The notes: generated by a model from the sequence alone, not told the origin. Counted from the first letter of the stretch, positions 1-11,176 are shown. The stretch: DNA of 64,000 nucleotides from Branchiibius cervicis (GCF_042661605.1 NZ_JBHSWJ010000002.1:2728001-2792000); one strand, 5' to 3'. Translations and numbers: made by a program.

Positions 1-2
1 CG

Positions 3-809
3 GCTTTGTCGCGGGTCATCGGCGTGGAGGAGGTCCCTGCCGACCGGATCGCGACCGGTGCCCAGCCGACGTCGGACCAGATAGCCGCGGACGACGTGCG
101 CTACGCCTACCGCGCGGGTCGCGATGTGCTGCACGGGGTTTCGTTGCCGCTGCAGCCCGGTGAGCGACTGGCGATGGTGGGTCCCTCCGGTGCCGGCAAG
201 TCGACGTTGGGCCGATTGATGGCCGGCATCGACGGACCCCGCGCGGGTTCGGTGACGGTGGGTGACGTGCCGTTGGTCGATCTGACCCTGCCGGTGCTGC
301 GCGGTGAGGTGGCTCTGGTCACCCAGGAGCATCACGTCTTCGTGGGCACATTGCGCGACAACCTGCTGCTCGCCGCGCCGACCGCTTCTGATGAGACCCT
401 GCGGACGGCGTTGTCCTCCGTGGACGCTGCGGTGTGGGCCGGAGCGCTGCCGGACGGCTTGGACACCGCGGTAGGTGCCGGCGGCCACGGGCTGACGGAT
501 GCGCAGTCACAACAGCTGGCGCTGGCCCGCCTGGTGCTGGCCGACCCGCACACGTTGGTGTTGGACGAAGCGACCTCGCTGCTCGATCCCCGAGCGGCCC
601 GTCACCTCGAGCGGTCACTGAACGCGGTCGTCACCGGACGAACCGTCGTGGCCATCGCGCACCGCCTGCACACCGCCCACGATGCCGATCGGGTCGCGGT
701 GATCGAGGACGGCCGGATCAGCGAACTCGGGTCGCACGAAGAGCTTCTCGCCAAGGAGGGCTCGTACGCCGCGCTCTGGCGGGCCTGGCGGTCGGAGGAA
801 GGTGCCTAG
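3..809 (+). CDS. ABC exporter ATP-binding domain, 5' end outside window
   Basis: About 268 codons are visible and the frame is open to the left edge, so the transmembrane half probably lies upstream. The fragment is a full nucleotide-binding domain of the exporter type: Walker A GPSGAGKST near residue 59, Q-loop VTQEHHVF, Walker B TLVLDEATSLLD and H-loop AIAHRLHTAHDA. The ABC signature is unusual: the position of LSGGQ reads LTDAQSQQ. This suggests the ATPase is one half of a heterodimer in which one ATP site is degenerate; the partner gene would then be upstream. Substrate unknown. It converges on the flavoprotein gene downstream. Confidence 0.85.
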   Translation, partial: ALSRVIGVEEVPADRIATGAQPTSDQIAADDVRYAYRAGRDVLHGVSLPLQPGERLAMVGPSGAGKSTLGRLMAGIDGPRAGSVTVGDVPLVDLTLPVLRGEVALVTQEHHVFVGTLRDNLLLAAPTASDETLRTALSSVDAAVWAGALPDGLDTAVGAGGHGLTDAQSQQLALARLVLADPHTLVLDEATSLLDPRAARHLERSLNAVVTGRTVVAIAHRLHTAHDADRVAVIEDGRISELGSHEELLAKEGSYAALWRAWRSEEGA

Positions 810-833
810 TCCCGGATGGGTAGTGCCCGATGT

Positions 834-903
834 GTGACGAAACCACCACAAGTCACCCCTCACCTGCCGGGGCGGCACCACGATCCGTGACGAAACCACC
901 ACA
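834..903. repeat. Two 17-bp direct repeats in a convergent intergenic gap
   Basis: The 165-bp gap between the ABC gene and the flavoprotein gene holds two identical copies of GTGACGAAACCACCACA, at 834-850 and 887-903, 53 bp apart. The DNA between them is unrelated. No gene or clear terminator is seen in the gap. Function unknown; two copies are not enough to call an array. Confidence 0.6.
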
Positions 904-974
904 CGTTGCCGCCGGGCACACGAAACGGCGATCGTCCCCTCGCAAGGCAACGACCGCCGTACGTACTGATGGGA

Positions 975-2704
975 TCAGGCGACCGGCTGCAGCGGTCGGA
1001 TCTTCGGCATCCCCAGATCCGTGCCCGGCACCCGGTTGGGCTTGACGTCCAGACGTTGGTACGCCGATCCCTGGGCCGGGCGCTGATCCTCCTCGCCCTT
1101 GGCCGGCCACATCGCCGCAGCCCGCTCGGCCTGCGCGGTGATCGTCAGCGAGGGGTTCACTCCGAGGTTGGCCGAGACGGCCGATCCGTCGGTCACGAAC
1201 AGCCCCGGGTAGCCCCACACCCGGTGGTAGGGATCGATCACGCCCTTCTCGGGAGAGTCCGAGATGACCACGCCACCCAGGAAGTGCGCGGTCAGCGGCT
1301 TGTTGGCCAGCTCCGCCCAGTTGGTGCCGGCGATGGTCTTCTTGCCGGTCAGCTGCGCCAGCTTGTCCGCCATGACGCGGGCGGCAGCATGCCCCTGCGG
1401 CAACCAGGTCGGGTTCGGCGCACCGTGACCCTGCTTGCTGGTCAGCTTGAAACCACCGGTCAGCTTCTTCTTCGCCGACACCGTGATCGAGTTATCCGAG
1501 ACCTGCATGACCAGGCCGATGATGGTGCGCTCACTCCAGCCCGGCCCGAGCGGCCCGGCCATCAGCAGCTTGACCGGGCTCTTGGCCAGTTCCACCCCGA
1601 ACGCCGCGAACCGCGCCAGCGCCCCACGACCCTCGCCGTCGACCATGCCGGCGACCAGCAGCTTCATCGCGTTGGAGCCCTTGCCGTAGCGGCAGTTCTC
1701 CACGTGCGTGGTCTCATCGACGTGGAAGGAGGTGGTGATCGCGACCCCCGTCGTGAGGTCCACGCCCTCGGGCACGGTCATCGTCGCGGCACCGGCCAAT
1801 TCCTCGGAGTTGGTCCGGGTCAGCACGCCCAGGGCGTCGGACAGCTTGGGCAACCTGCCGGAGGCCTTCATCGCGTGCAGCAGCTGCTGCGTGCCCCAGG
1901 TCCCCGCGGCCACCACGACGTGCCGCGCTGTCACCGACTTCTCCTTCTTGGCGGTCCACGCACCGGTGCGCTGCGTCGTGACCCTGAATCCCTCTGTCTC
2001 ACCGAGGGCTTCGAGACTGGTCACGGTCCGCATCGGCTCGATGACCGCCCCGGCCTTCTCCGCGAACGCCAGGTAGTTCTTCATCAGCGTGTTCTTGGCG
2101 CCCACGCGGCAGCCCACCATGCAGTTGCCGCACTCGGTGCAGCCGGTGCGGGCCGGCCCTCGCCACCGAAGAACGGGTCCGCGACGGTCTTGTCCGGCTC
2201 ACCGAAGAAGACACCGACCGGCGTCTTGCGGAACGTGTGACCGACGCCCATCTCCTGCGCGGTGTCCTTCATCAACTGCTCGACCGGTCCCCAGCAGGGG
2301 TTCTCCTCCACGACGCCGAGCATCTTCTTGCCGGTCTCGTAGTGCGGCGCGAGCTCTTCCTCCCAGTCGGTGATGTGCCCCCACTGCTGGTCCTTGAAGA
2401 ACTCCGACGGCGGCTTGTAGAGGGTGTTCGCGTAGTTCAGCGAGCCGCCGCCGACCCCGGCGCCGGCCAGGATCATGACGTTGGGCAGGACGTGGTAGCG
2501 CTGCACGCCGTACAGCTTCAGCCCCGGCGCCCACAGGTATTTGTTCAGCCGCCAGGAGGTCTTGGCGAAGTCCTTGTCGGCAAAGCGCCGCCCGGCTTCG
2601 TAGATCAGGACGGAGTAGCCCTTCTCCGCCAGGCGCATCGCAGAGACAGCGCCGCCGAATCCTGACCCGACGACGACGACGTCGTAGTCGTAATCCGTTG
2701 TCAC
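975..2704 (-). CDS. GMC-family flavoprotein, cholesterol oxidase-like (one-base frameshift)
   Basis: An FAD-dependent alcohol/sterol oxidoreductase. The N-terminus has the dinucleotide-binding motif VVVVGSGFGGAVSAMRLAEKG, and the C-terminus has the GMC block DGSAVSANLGVNPSLTIT. Between them is CMVGCRVGAKNTL, a Cys-containing stretch typical of the ChoD-like subgroup. The reading frame breaks near 2157; adding one base in the GGCCGG region restores one 576-residue protein. The GTG at 2704 overlaps the stop of the upstream dehydrogenase gene (GTGA), so the two are translationally coupled. Rv3409c (choD) sits at the same place beside guaB3 in M. tuberculosis. Whether sterols are the true substrate cannot be told from sequence. 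Confidence 0.85.
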
Positions 2705-4317
2705 GAAAGCCTCCCCAGCTTCATAGCCCGCAGTCCGACCGACATGGTCTTGGCCCACAGCTTCTCCGGCACACCGAACGACGGCGCGATCGGCATGACG
2801 TGCTGGGCGGCGACGTTCTGCGATTCGGTGTACTTCACGATGCCCTCGGAGCCGTGGCGACGGCCCAGGCCGGATTGGCCCATCCCGCCCATCGGGGCGC
2901 CGTTGCTACCCCAGGCAGCGACGTAGCCCTCGTTGATGTTCACGGTGCCGGCTTTGATCTGCGCCGCGATCTGCCGCCCGCGCAGAACCCGCTTGGTCCA
3001 GACCGACGCGTTCAGGCCGTACTCGGAGTCGTTGGCGAAGTCGATCGCCTCCTTGTCCGAGGACACCCGGTAGATCGAGACCAGCGGACCGAACGTCTCG
3101 CACCGCCGGCAGGTCGCCGAGTCGGGCACGTTCGCCAGCACGGTGGGCTCGAAGAAGTAGGGACCCAGGTCGGGTCGCGCCTTGCCACCGGCGAGCACCA
3201 CCGCACCGTTGGCCTTGGCGTTCTCGACGTGGTCGACGACTGTCTTGAGCTGGTTCTTCGAGATCAGCGAACCCATGTCGTTGCCCCAGTCCAGGTCGGA
3301 CCCGAGCTTCATCGCCTGCACCTTCTTGACGAAGAGCTTGGTGAATTCGTCGGCCACACTCTCGTGCACGATCAGCCGCTCGATGGAGATGCACAACTGA
3401 CCGGCCGAGGAGAAGCAGGCCCGCACCGCACCGTCGGCGGCTTTGCTCAGGTTGGCGTCCGCCGCGACGTACATAGCGTTCTTGCCGCCCAACTCCATGG
3501 ACGCGCCGACCAGCCGCTCGGCCGCCCGCTGCGCCACCCCGATCCCGGTCTTGGTGGACCCGGTGAACATCACATAGTCGGCCTGGTCGAGCACCGCCTG
3601 GCCGACCGTGGCACCCGATCCGAGGACCACCTGCAACAACCCGGTCGGCAGACCGGCCTGATCGATCAGCTCCACCGCGCGCAGCGCCGTGAGCGCCGAC
3701 TGGGAGTCCGGCCGCAGCACCACGGCGTTGCCCGCGACCAGGGCCGGCAGCGCGTCGGTGATGGACATCGACAGCGGGTAGTTCCAGGGTGCGACGACGC
3801 CGACGACACCCTTGGGGTGGTGCAGGACCCGGGTCTGGGTGAGCACCGGGACGGCACCGAGCGCCCGGCGCGGCTTGAGGTAGTGATGCGCCCGACGTGC
3901 GTAATGGCGGCTCACCCCGGCCACGTCCATCACTTCCTCGAACGCGTTGCGGCGGGTCTTGCCCGACTCGAGCTGGATCAGATCCATCAGCTCGTTCTGG
4001 TTCTTCAGGACCAGATCGTGCAGCTTCAGCAGGAACCGGGCCCGGTCCCGCACCGGCGTGGCCGCCCACTTGCGCTGAGCCTTGCGCGCCGTCTTGTAGG
4101 CGACTTCCACGTCCTCGACGGTGCTGCCCGGCAGGGTGGCCAGCACCCCGCCGGTGAACGGGGTGACGCATTCGATCGACTCGGCCCCCGGCGAGCTGAG
4201 GACGCGACGCGCCAGCCGGGGCGCGAGATGGGGCGCAACGGCGTACGGCGGTCGGCTGGTTCGGTCGGTCGCGACCGTGTTCGTCGAGGCGACGGAGTCC
4301 TGCAGAGTCTCGGTCAT
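2701..4317 (-). CDS. gabD2: Succinate-semialdehyde dehydrogenase (NAD(P)+ aldehyde dehydrogenase)
   Basis: 538 residues, aldehyde dehydrogenase superfamily, closest in features to the actinobacterial succinic semialdehyde dehydrogenases. Visible motifs are PWNYPLSM (substrate/cofactor pocket), FTGSTKTG, the glutamate motif MELGGKNAMYV and the catalytic cysteine in SSAGQLCISIERL. The ATG at 4317 (MTETLQDSV) is preferred over the longer open frame, whose N-terminus reads through the 91-bp repeat region. The flavoprotein gene follows with a 4-bp overlap, so both are probably one transcript. The exact aldehyde is an inference from family. Confidence 0.85.
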   Translation of the reverse strand: MTETLQDSVASTNTVATDRTSRPPYAVAPHLAPRLARRVLSSPGAESIECVTPFTGGVLATLPGSTVEDVEVAYKTARKAQRKWAATPVRDRARFLLKLHDLVLKNQNELMDLIQLESGKTRRNAFEEVMDVAGVSRHYARRAHHYLKPRRALGAVPVLTQTRVLHHPKGVVGVVAPWNYPLSMSITDALPALVAGNAVVLRPDSQSALTALRAVELIDQAGLPTGLLQVVLGSGATVGQAVLDQADYVMFTGSTKTGIGVAQRAAERLVGASMELGGKNAMYVAADANLSKAADGAVRACFSSAGQLCISIERLIVHESVADEFTKLFVKKVQAMKLGSDLDWGNDMGSLISKNQLKTVVDHVENAKANGAVVLAGGKARPDLGPYFFEPTVLANVPDSATCRRCETFGPLVSIYRVSSDKEAIDFANDSEYGLNASVWTKRVLRGRQIAAQIKAGTVNINEGYVAAWGSNGAPMGGMGQSGLGRRHGSEGIVKYTESQNVAAQHVMPIAPSFGVPEKLWAKTMSVGLRAMKLGRLS

Positions 4318-4421
4318 GTTACGGAATAGTAAGTGACGTGGGTCACCCAGCGGTACTACACCCGCAGAAAACTCACCCGGCAGTCCCCGCGACGCTCGGA
4401 AAAGATGGCGCCCGGAAGACC

Positions 4422-4613
4422 TCAGGACCGCACCTATCGCGGCCCTTCCTTGTCCTCGACCTCCGCCGCCGACTCCGCTGCGCTCCGTCGACAACTCCGG
4501 CCTCAGCCGGCGTCAGGACCGCACCTATCGCGGCCCTTCCTTGTCCTCGACCTCCGCCGCCGACTCCGCTGCGCTCCGTCGACAACTCCGGCCTCAGCCG
4601 GCGTCAGGACCGC
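4422..4613. repeat. 91-bp tandem duplication downstream of guaB3
   Basis: A 91-bp unit starting at TCAGGACCGC occurs twice exactly (about 4422-4512 and 4513-4603) and a third copy begins at 4604 but diverges after ten bases. The last copy start contains the guaB3 stop codon. Each unit carries a small inverted repeat CCGGC-CTCA-GCCGG that could form a hairpin. The repeat lies between the guaB3 stop and the start of the dehydrogenase gene. Confidence 0.85.
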
Positions 4614-5724
4614 TGGTACGGCGCGACCACGACCTCGACGCGCTGGAATTCCTTGAGCTCGGTGTACCCGGTCGTCGCCATGGCGCGGCGCAGCGCACCG
4701 GTGATGTTCGTCGTACCGTCGGCGGACTGGCCCGGACCGTTCAGGATCTGCTCCAGGGTGCCCATCGTGCCGACGTAGACCTTCTCCCCGCGCGGCAGTT
4801 GCGCGTGGTGCGCCTCCGAGCCCCAGTGGTAGCCGGCTCCGGGAGCCGAGGAGGACCGGGCCAGCGCGGCACCCAGCATCACGGCGTCCGCACCGCAGGC
4901 GATCGCCTTGACCACGTCGCCGGACAAGCCCATCCCGCCGTCGGCGATGACGTGCACGTAGCGACCGCCGGTCTCGTCCATGTAGTCCCGGCGTGCGCCG
5001 GCAACGTCGGCAATCGCGGAAGCCATCGGTGCATGGATGCCCAGGGTCCGCCGCGTCGTGTGCGCCGCTCCCCGCCGAAGCCGACCAGCACACCCGCCGC
5101 GCCGGTCCGCATCAGGTGCAGGGCCGCCGTGTAGGTGGCCACCCCGCCCACGATGACCGGGACGTCGAGCTCGTAGATGAAGCGCTTGAGGTTCAGCGGC
5201 TCGGAGTTGCCGGACACGTGCTCGGCGCTGACCGTCGTACCGCGGATCACGAACAGATCCACGCCCGCGTCGACCACGGTCTTCCAGTGCTCCTGGGTGC
5301 GCTGAGGTGAGAGGGCACCGGCCACGGTGCAGCCCGAGTCGCGAATCTCCTTCAGGCGCAGGGCGATCAGGTCAGGGCGGATCGGCTCGGAGTAGATCTC
5401 CCGCATCCGGGGCAGGGCGTCGCCGGGCGGCAGCTGGGCGATCTCCTCCAGCAGCGGCTTCGGACGCTCGTACCTGGTCCACAGACCCTCGAGGTCGAGC
5501 ACCGGCAGACCGCCGAGACGTCCGAACTCGATGGCGGACGCCGGTGACATGACCGAGTCCATCGGGGCGGCCATGACCGGCAGGTCGAAGTGGTAGGCGT
5601 CGATCTGCCAGCCCAGCGACACCTCCTCCGGGTCCCGGGTCCGCCGCGAAGGCACCACCGCAATGTCGTCGAAGGAAAAGGCGCGCCGTCCGCGCTTGCC
5701 GCGGCCGATCTCGATCTCAGTCAC
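4604..5724 (-). CDS. guaB3: GuaB3-type IMP dehydrogenase family protein (one-base frameshift)
   Basis: A (beta/alpha)8 protein of the IMP dehydrogenase/GMP reductase family without CBS domains. N-terminus MTEIEIGRGKRGRRAF, then FDDIAVVPSRRTRDP, APMDSVMSP and the phosphate loop region HVIADGGMGLSGD. The frame breaks in a C run at 5070-5073 (minus-strand GGGG); adding one G gives a continuous 373-residue protein, close to the 375 residues of M. tuberculosis GuaB3. It lies 9 bp downstream of guaB, as in mycobacteria. Catalytic role of GuaB3 proteins is not settled. The 91-bp repeat follows its stop. Confidence 0.9.
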
Positions 5725-5733
5725 AGGACGAGG

Positions 5734-7236
5734 TTATCCGGCCCAGTAGTTCGGGGCCTCGACGATGCCCTGCACGTCGTGCGGGTGGGACTCCTTCAGA
5801 CCGGCCGAGGTGATCCGCACGAACCGCCCGCGCGACTGCAACTCCGGCAGCGTGCGGGCACCGACGTAGAACATCGACTGGTGCAGACCGCCGACGAGTT
5901 GGCGTACGACGGCCCCCAGGGGTCCGCGGTAGGGCACCCGGCCCTCGATCCCCTCCGGGATGATCTCGTCGTCGCTGGTCACATCGGCCTGGAAGTAGCG
6001 GTCCTTGGAGAAGGACTTCTTGCCGCGGGAGGCCATTGCCCCCAACGACCCCATGCCGCGGTAGGTCTTGAACTGCTTGCCCTGGATCAGGATCAGGTCG
6101 CCGGGCGACTCCTCGCAGCCCGCGAGCAACGAGCCCACCATGACGGTCGATGCGCCGGCGACGAGTGCCTTGGCGATGTCTCCGGAGTACTGCAGACCGC
6201 CGTCACCGATGACCGGCACGCCGGCGGGCTTGCAGGCCTGAGCGGCTTCGTAGATCGCGGTGACCTGCGGGACCCCGACCCCGGCCACGACGCGGGTGGT
6301 GCAGATCGAGCCCGGCCCGACGCCGACCTTGACCGCGTCCACCCCGGCGTCGACCAGCGCCTGGGCACCTTCGCGGGTCGCGACGTTGCCGCCGATGACC
6401 TGCACGTGGCGGGTCGCGGGGTCCGATTTGAGCTTGCGGATCATGTCCAGCATCAGCCGCGCATGGCCGTTGGCGACGTCGGGGACGATGATGTCGACAC
6501 CGGCATCGACCAGCGTCGTCGCGCGTTCCCACGCGTCACCGAAGTACCCGACCGCGGCGGCGACCAGCAACCGGCCCTGGCTGTCCTTGCTGGCGTCGGG
6601 GAACTGCTCGGACTTCACGAAGTCCTTGACGGTGATCAGGCCGGTGAGGTGACCTTCGTCGTCGATCAGCGGCAGGCGCTCGCGCTTGTGTTTGCGCAGC
6701 AGGGCCGTTGCCTCGTCGCGGCTGATCCCGGAGTGACCGGTGATCAGCGGCATCGGCGTCATCATCTCGTTGACCTTGGTGGTGGCCCACTCCGCCAGCG
6801 GGGTGAACCGCAGGTCGCGGTTGGTGATGATGCCGATCAGTTTGTTGTCGACGTCGACGACCGGCAGACCGGAGACGCGGTAGCGCCCGCACGTCTCGTC
6901 GAGCTCCTCCAGCGTCGCGTCCGGGCCGATGGTGACCGGGTTGGAGATGATGCCGGTCTGCGTACGCTTGACCAGGTCGACCTGCTCGGCCTGGTCCTGG
7001 ATCGACAGGTTGCGGTGCAGGACACCGATACCGCCCTGGCGCGCCATCGCGATCGCCATCCGTGACTCGGTCACCGTGTCCATGGCGGCGGACACCAACG
7101 GCACCTTCAGCGTGAGTTCGCGGGTCAACTGGGCGGTGGTGTCGACCTCGCTCGGGATGACGTCCGTTTCACCCGGCAGCAGCAGGACGTCGTCGTAGGT
7201 GAGGCCCAACTGGCCGAAGTGGTCGGGAATCTCCAT
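5734..7236 (-). CDS. guaB: IMP dehydrogenase
   Basis: Oxidises IMP to XMP with NAD+, the committed step of GMP synthesis. 500 residues, normal length. Order: N-terminal barrel strand with LTYDDVLLLPGETDVIPSEV, two CBS domains at about 105-225 (ISNPVTIGPDATLEEL and MTPMPLITGHSGISRDEA), then the catalytic loop GPGSICTTRVVAGVG with the nucleophilic Cys, and the flap GMGSLGAMASRG. First of a guaB-guaB3 pair on the minus strand, 9 bp apart. Confidence 0.97.
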   Translation of the reverse strand: MEIPDHFGQLGLTYDDVLLLPGETDVIPSEVDTTAQLTRELTLKVPLVSAAMDTVTESRMAIAMARQGGIGVLHRNLSIQDQAEQVDLVKRTQTGIISNPVTIGPDATLEELDETCGRYRVSGLPVVDVDNKLIGIITNRDLRFTPLAEWATTKVNEMMTPMPLITGHSGISRDEATALLRKHKRERLPLIDDEGHLTGLITVKDFVKSEQFPDASKDSQGRLLVAAAVGYFGDAWERATTLVDAGVDIIVPDVANGHARLMLDMIRKLKSDPATRHVQVIGGNVATREGAQALVDAGVDAVKVGVGPGSICTTRVVAGVGVPQVTAIYEAAQACKPAGVPVIGDGGLQYSGDIAKALVAGASTVMVGSLLAGCEESPGDLILIQGKQFKTYRGMGSLGAMASRGKKSFSKDRYFQADVTSDDEIIPEGIEGRVPYRGPLGAVVRQLVGGLHQSMFYVGARTLPELQSRGRFVRITSAGLKESHPHDVQGIVEAPNYWAG

Positions 7237-7298
7237 TACCCAATCGTACGGCGATCACGGGAGTGCTCCGGGTCACAACCGGATGGCGCCTGGCCGGG

Positions 7299-8177
7299 TC
7301 AGCGGGACGTGTTGGCGGCGCTCGACGAGGAGGTACTGAAGACGGACGTGCTGCTGGAACCGGACGGCGTCGACGAGCCGGTCGCCGGCGGCGAACCGGT
7401 CGTCGACGGCGTACCGCTGGTGCTCGACGACGGCGTCAGCTTCGGGGTCGCGGTCGGCTCGTCCGGGTCGCTGGACGACGAACTGGTCGGGCTCGGCGAG
7501 ACGGTCCCGAAGACCGGGGCCGTGCGGGTCGGCGTACCCGAGGAAGTGGACGTGCCGGTCGGCGTGGGCTTGCCGGTCGACGTGGGCTTGCTGGACGGCG
7601 TCGTCGTGGTCGAACTCGGCGTCGGCTGGGCGGTACTGGCCGCGGACGGCGCTGCCGCACGGGGCCGGGGAGCACTCACCGGTACACCGGGCAGGTGGGT
7701 GTGGATGCTCGGCGGCACCAGGGAGGGGACGTGCGTCGCGAGGTCACGGGTCGAGTCGTCGCGCGACGTACCCGAGGTGCGGGTGGGGTCGACCGTCCAC
7801 GGCGTCGAGGGATCGGTCGAGCGCGGCGGAGCGGACGACGGCGGCGGTCCGACCACGGCGGGCGCACCGGACTCACCCCAGAAGCCCTGGGTGACCTGAC
7901 CCAACTGGTGCAGGACGGGCAGTTTGGTCCCGGTGACCGCAGCGGCGACACCGCCGACGGACAGCGTGCCGAGCACGACGGTGGTCGTCAGGCCGATCCG
8001 CAGCGCGCGGGAGTGCCGGGCGTGCCGACCGGCCCGCGGCAACGCCGTCGGGTTGTCGATCTCGGTGGTCCAGGACGATAGCAGCCCTGTCAGCTCGTCG
8101 CCGCGGACCCGGTTGCGAGCGCCGAGGGCGTCCAGGAGCTGGTCGTCCTCGTGGATCTGGTCGAAGGAGGGCGTCAC
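7299..8177 (-). CDS. rsdA: Anti-sigma-D factor, single-pass membrane protein
   Basis: 292 residues. Residues about 1-75 are cytoplasmic and resemble the SigD-binding region of RsdA (FDQIHEDDQLLDALG). One membrane segment follows at about 79-105 (IGLTTTVVLGTLSVGGVAAA). The remaining ~185 residues are Pro/Thr/Ser-rich low-complexity sequence expected outside the membrane. It starts inside the sigD stop (ATGA overlap), the usual arrangement of an ECF sigma factor and its anti-sigma factor. Family knowledge (Rv3413c) predicts that regulated proteolysis releases SigD. Confidence 0.85.
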   Translation of the reverse strand: MTPSFDQIHEDDQLLDALGARNRVRGDELTGLLSSWTTEIDNPTALPRAGRHARHSRALRIGLTTTVVLGTLSVGGVAAAVTGTKLPVLHQLGQVTQGFWGESGAPAVVGPPPSSAPPRSTDPSTPWTVDPTRTSGTSRDDSTRDLATHVPSLVPPSIHTHLPGVPVSAPRPRAAAPSAASTAQPTPSSTTTTPSSKPTSTGKPTPTGTSTSSGTPTRTAPVFGTVSPSPTSSSSSDPDEPTATPKLTPSSSTSGTPSTTGSPPATGSSTPSGSSSTSVFSTSSSSAANTSR

Positions 8178-8714
8178 TGATCCGCCTCCTGTTGCTTCAG
8201 CAGCGTCTCGCGCAACTTGGCCAGCGCGCGGTGCTGGGCGACCCGGACCGCGACCGCAGTCATCCCGAGGGAACTGGCGGTCTGCTCAGCGGTCATCCCG
8301 ACGGCGACCCGCAGGGTGAGGATTTCGCGCTGCTGCTCGGGCAGCGTGGCCAGCAGGTCCCAGACCCGGACAGCCTCATCGGCGCTGATGGCGCGTTCCT
8401 CGGGGCCCGGCGCCAGATCCTCGACGGCCGGGAACTCCTCGGTCGGGATCGGGTCCTTCATGGCGCCGCGGCGTACATCGGCCACCTTGTTGGCGGCGAT
8501 GCGGTAGACGAACGCTTCGAAGGGCAGGCCGCGGTCGGTGTACCGGGGCAATGCCATCAGCACGGCCACACACCTCCTGCGCGACGTCCGCCGCTACGTC
8601 AGTGGCCGCTGCGTACCTGCCCAGCCGCGCACGTGCGTAACGCAGCGACAGCTGGTGGACAGCGGCCATCAAATCGTTGGTCGCGACGTCATCGCCGTGC
8701 CGGGACTGCGTCAC
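8174..8714 (-). CDS. sigD: ECF RNA polymerase sigma factor SigD (frameshift)
   Basis: Two reading frames together encode a SigD-like ECF sigma factor of about 180 residues. The first gives MTQSRHGDDVATNDLMAAV through VADVAQEVC (region 2); the second continues AVLMALPRYTDRGLPFEAF, and ends with the region 4 helix-turn-helix PEQQREILTLRVAVGMTAEQ. The break lies in a CACACA tract near 8567-8572. It needs two added bases (or one removed), unlike the single-base breaks elsewhere. The join fits M. tuberculosis SigD (AQEVCLATITALPRYRDRG). Followed by its anti-sigma gene with a 4-bp overlap. Confidence 0.85.
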
Positions 8715-9016
8715 TAGATCACGCAGGGGGTCTGCGCGTTCTCCGGTGATATCGCGCCAGCGGGCGGAAGTGTTACGGAAGTGGGGTTGGATTCTGCGGC
8801 AACGTCGCCGGTCAGACGTGGTTTGCGTAGCGGGCCGAGGCTCACTGCACCACTCCTCACCGACGGGTTCGTTGGCTTCTGTTGAATGCTCAACCCTTCA
8901 ACCATAGGCATGCGGACCCCTGCCTGAGCAAGTCCGCACGATTTCTTGTGTATACCCCTTCACGAGATGCGCCCGCCACTGCCGAAGCAGTGACGGGCGC
9001 CGCAGACGTTGACCTA
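8715..9016. other. Intergenic region between sigD and groEL
   Basis: 302 bp upstream of sigD and downstream of groEL. It holds the groEL terminator hairpin and presumably the sigD promoter. A short dyad GTTGAATGCTCAAC lies at about 8882-8895, followed by TTCAAC. M. tuberculosis has whiB3 and a small gene in this part of the locus; neither is recognisable here. Confidence 0.5.
8969..9000 (-). terminator. groEL terminator hairpin with UUCG loop
   Basis: A 14-bp stem with a single mismatched pair begins 17 bp after the groEL stop. Read on the minus strand the loop is TTCG closed by C-G, the stable UUCG tetraloop. There is no strong T tract after it, which is common in high-GC actinobacteria. 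Confidence 0.75.
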
Positions 9017-10630
<1,614 letters not shown>

Positions 10631-10716
10631 TACAGATTCCTTTCGTCAACACAGGCGCCCCGGTCCCGTGGGCCCGAACATGGGCGCACGAGCCGGGGCG
10701 CTGCGTGTGAGGTTCG

Positions 10717-11010
10717 TCAGCCGACAACCGCGAGGACGTCGCGCGCGGACAGGATCAACAGCTCCTCGCCGCCGTACTTGACCTCGGTGCCGCCGTACTT
10801 GGAGTAGATGACCTTGTCACCCACGGCGACGTCCAGCGGGACGCGCTGGCCCTTGTCGTCGATGCGGCCGGGGCCGATCGCCAGGACTTCGCCCTCCTGG
10901 GGCTTCTCCTTGGCGGTGTCCGGGATGACCAGACCGGACGCGGTGGTCTGCTCGGCCTCGACCGACTTGACCACGATGCGGTCTTCGAGCGGCTTGATGT
11001 TCACCGACAC
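10717..11010 (-). CDS. groS: 10 kDa co-chaperonin GroES
   Basis: 97 residues, standard length. MSVNIKPLEDRIVVKSVEAEQ at the N-terminus, the mobile loop TTASGLVIPDTAKEKPQEGEV, and the conserved VIYSKYGGTEVKYGGEELLIL. First gene of the groES-groEL operon. A RBS-like GAGGAAGG lies just upstream of the ATG. Confidence 0.97.
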   Translation of the reverse strand: MSVNIKPLEDRIVVKSVEAEQTTASGLVIPDTAKEKPQEGEVLAIGPGRIDDKGQRVPLDVAVGDKVIYSKYGGTEVKYGGEELLILSARDVLAVVG

Positions 11011-11115
11011 GGTGGGACCTTCCTCTTCGATTCGTTGCGTTGGAGGGTGCGTCCGCCCCGTAGTTTCCGCCGGTTTCGCGGGGCCGCCGTCGCGGGGGTC
11101 GACCCTGGTCTGCCG

Positions 11116-11142
11116 TTAGCACTGTCCGAGGCGGAGTGCTAA
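11116..11142 (-). promoter_or_regulatory. CIRCE operator (HrcA site), promoter-proximal
   Basis: TTAGCACTG-N9-GAGTGCTAA, one mismatch from the CIRCE consensus TTAGCACTC-N9-GAGTGCTAA. It lies just downstream of the predicted -10 box and so would cover the transcription start. HrcA repressor is expected to bind and release on heat shock. Confidence 0.93.
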
Positions 11143-11147
11143 CTCTG

Positions 11148-11176
11148 AATCTAGGCGGGCGCTGGCACTCATGCAA
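11148..11176 (-). promoter_or_regulatory. Predicted groESL promoter
   Basis: On the minus strand TTGCAT (11176-11171), a 17-bp spacer and TAGATT (11153-11148) match a housekeeping sigma promoter. The -35 box lies within the distal CIRCE element, and the proximal CIRCE follows the -10 box. Confidence 0.7.

Noticed and set aside
834..903. CRISPR-like repeats
   Set aside because: Only two 17-bp copies, 53 bp apart, with no cas genes in the window.
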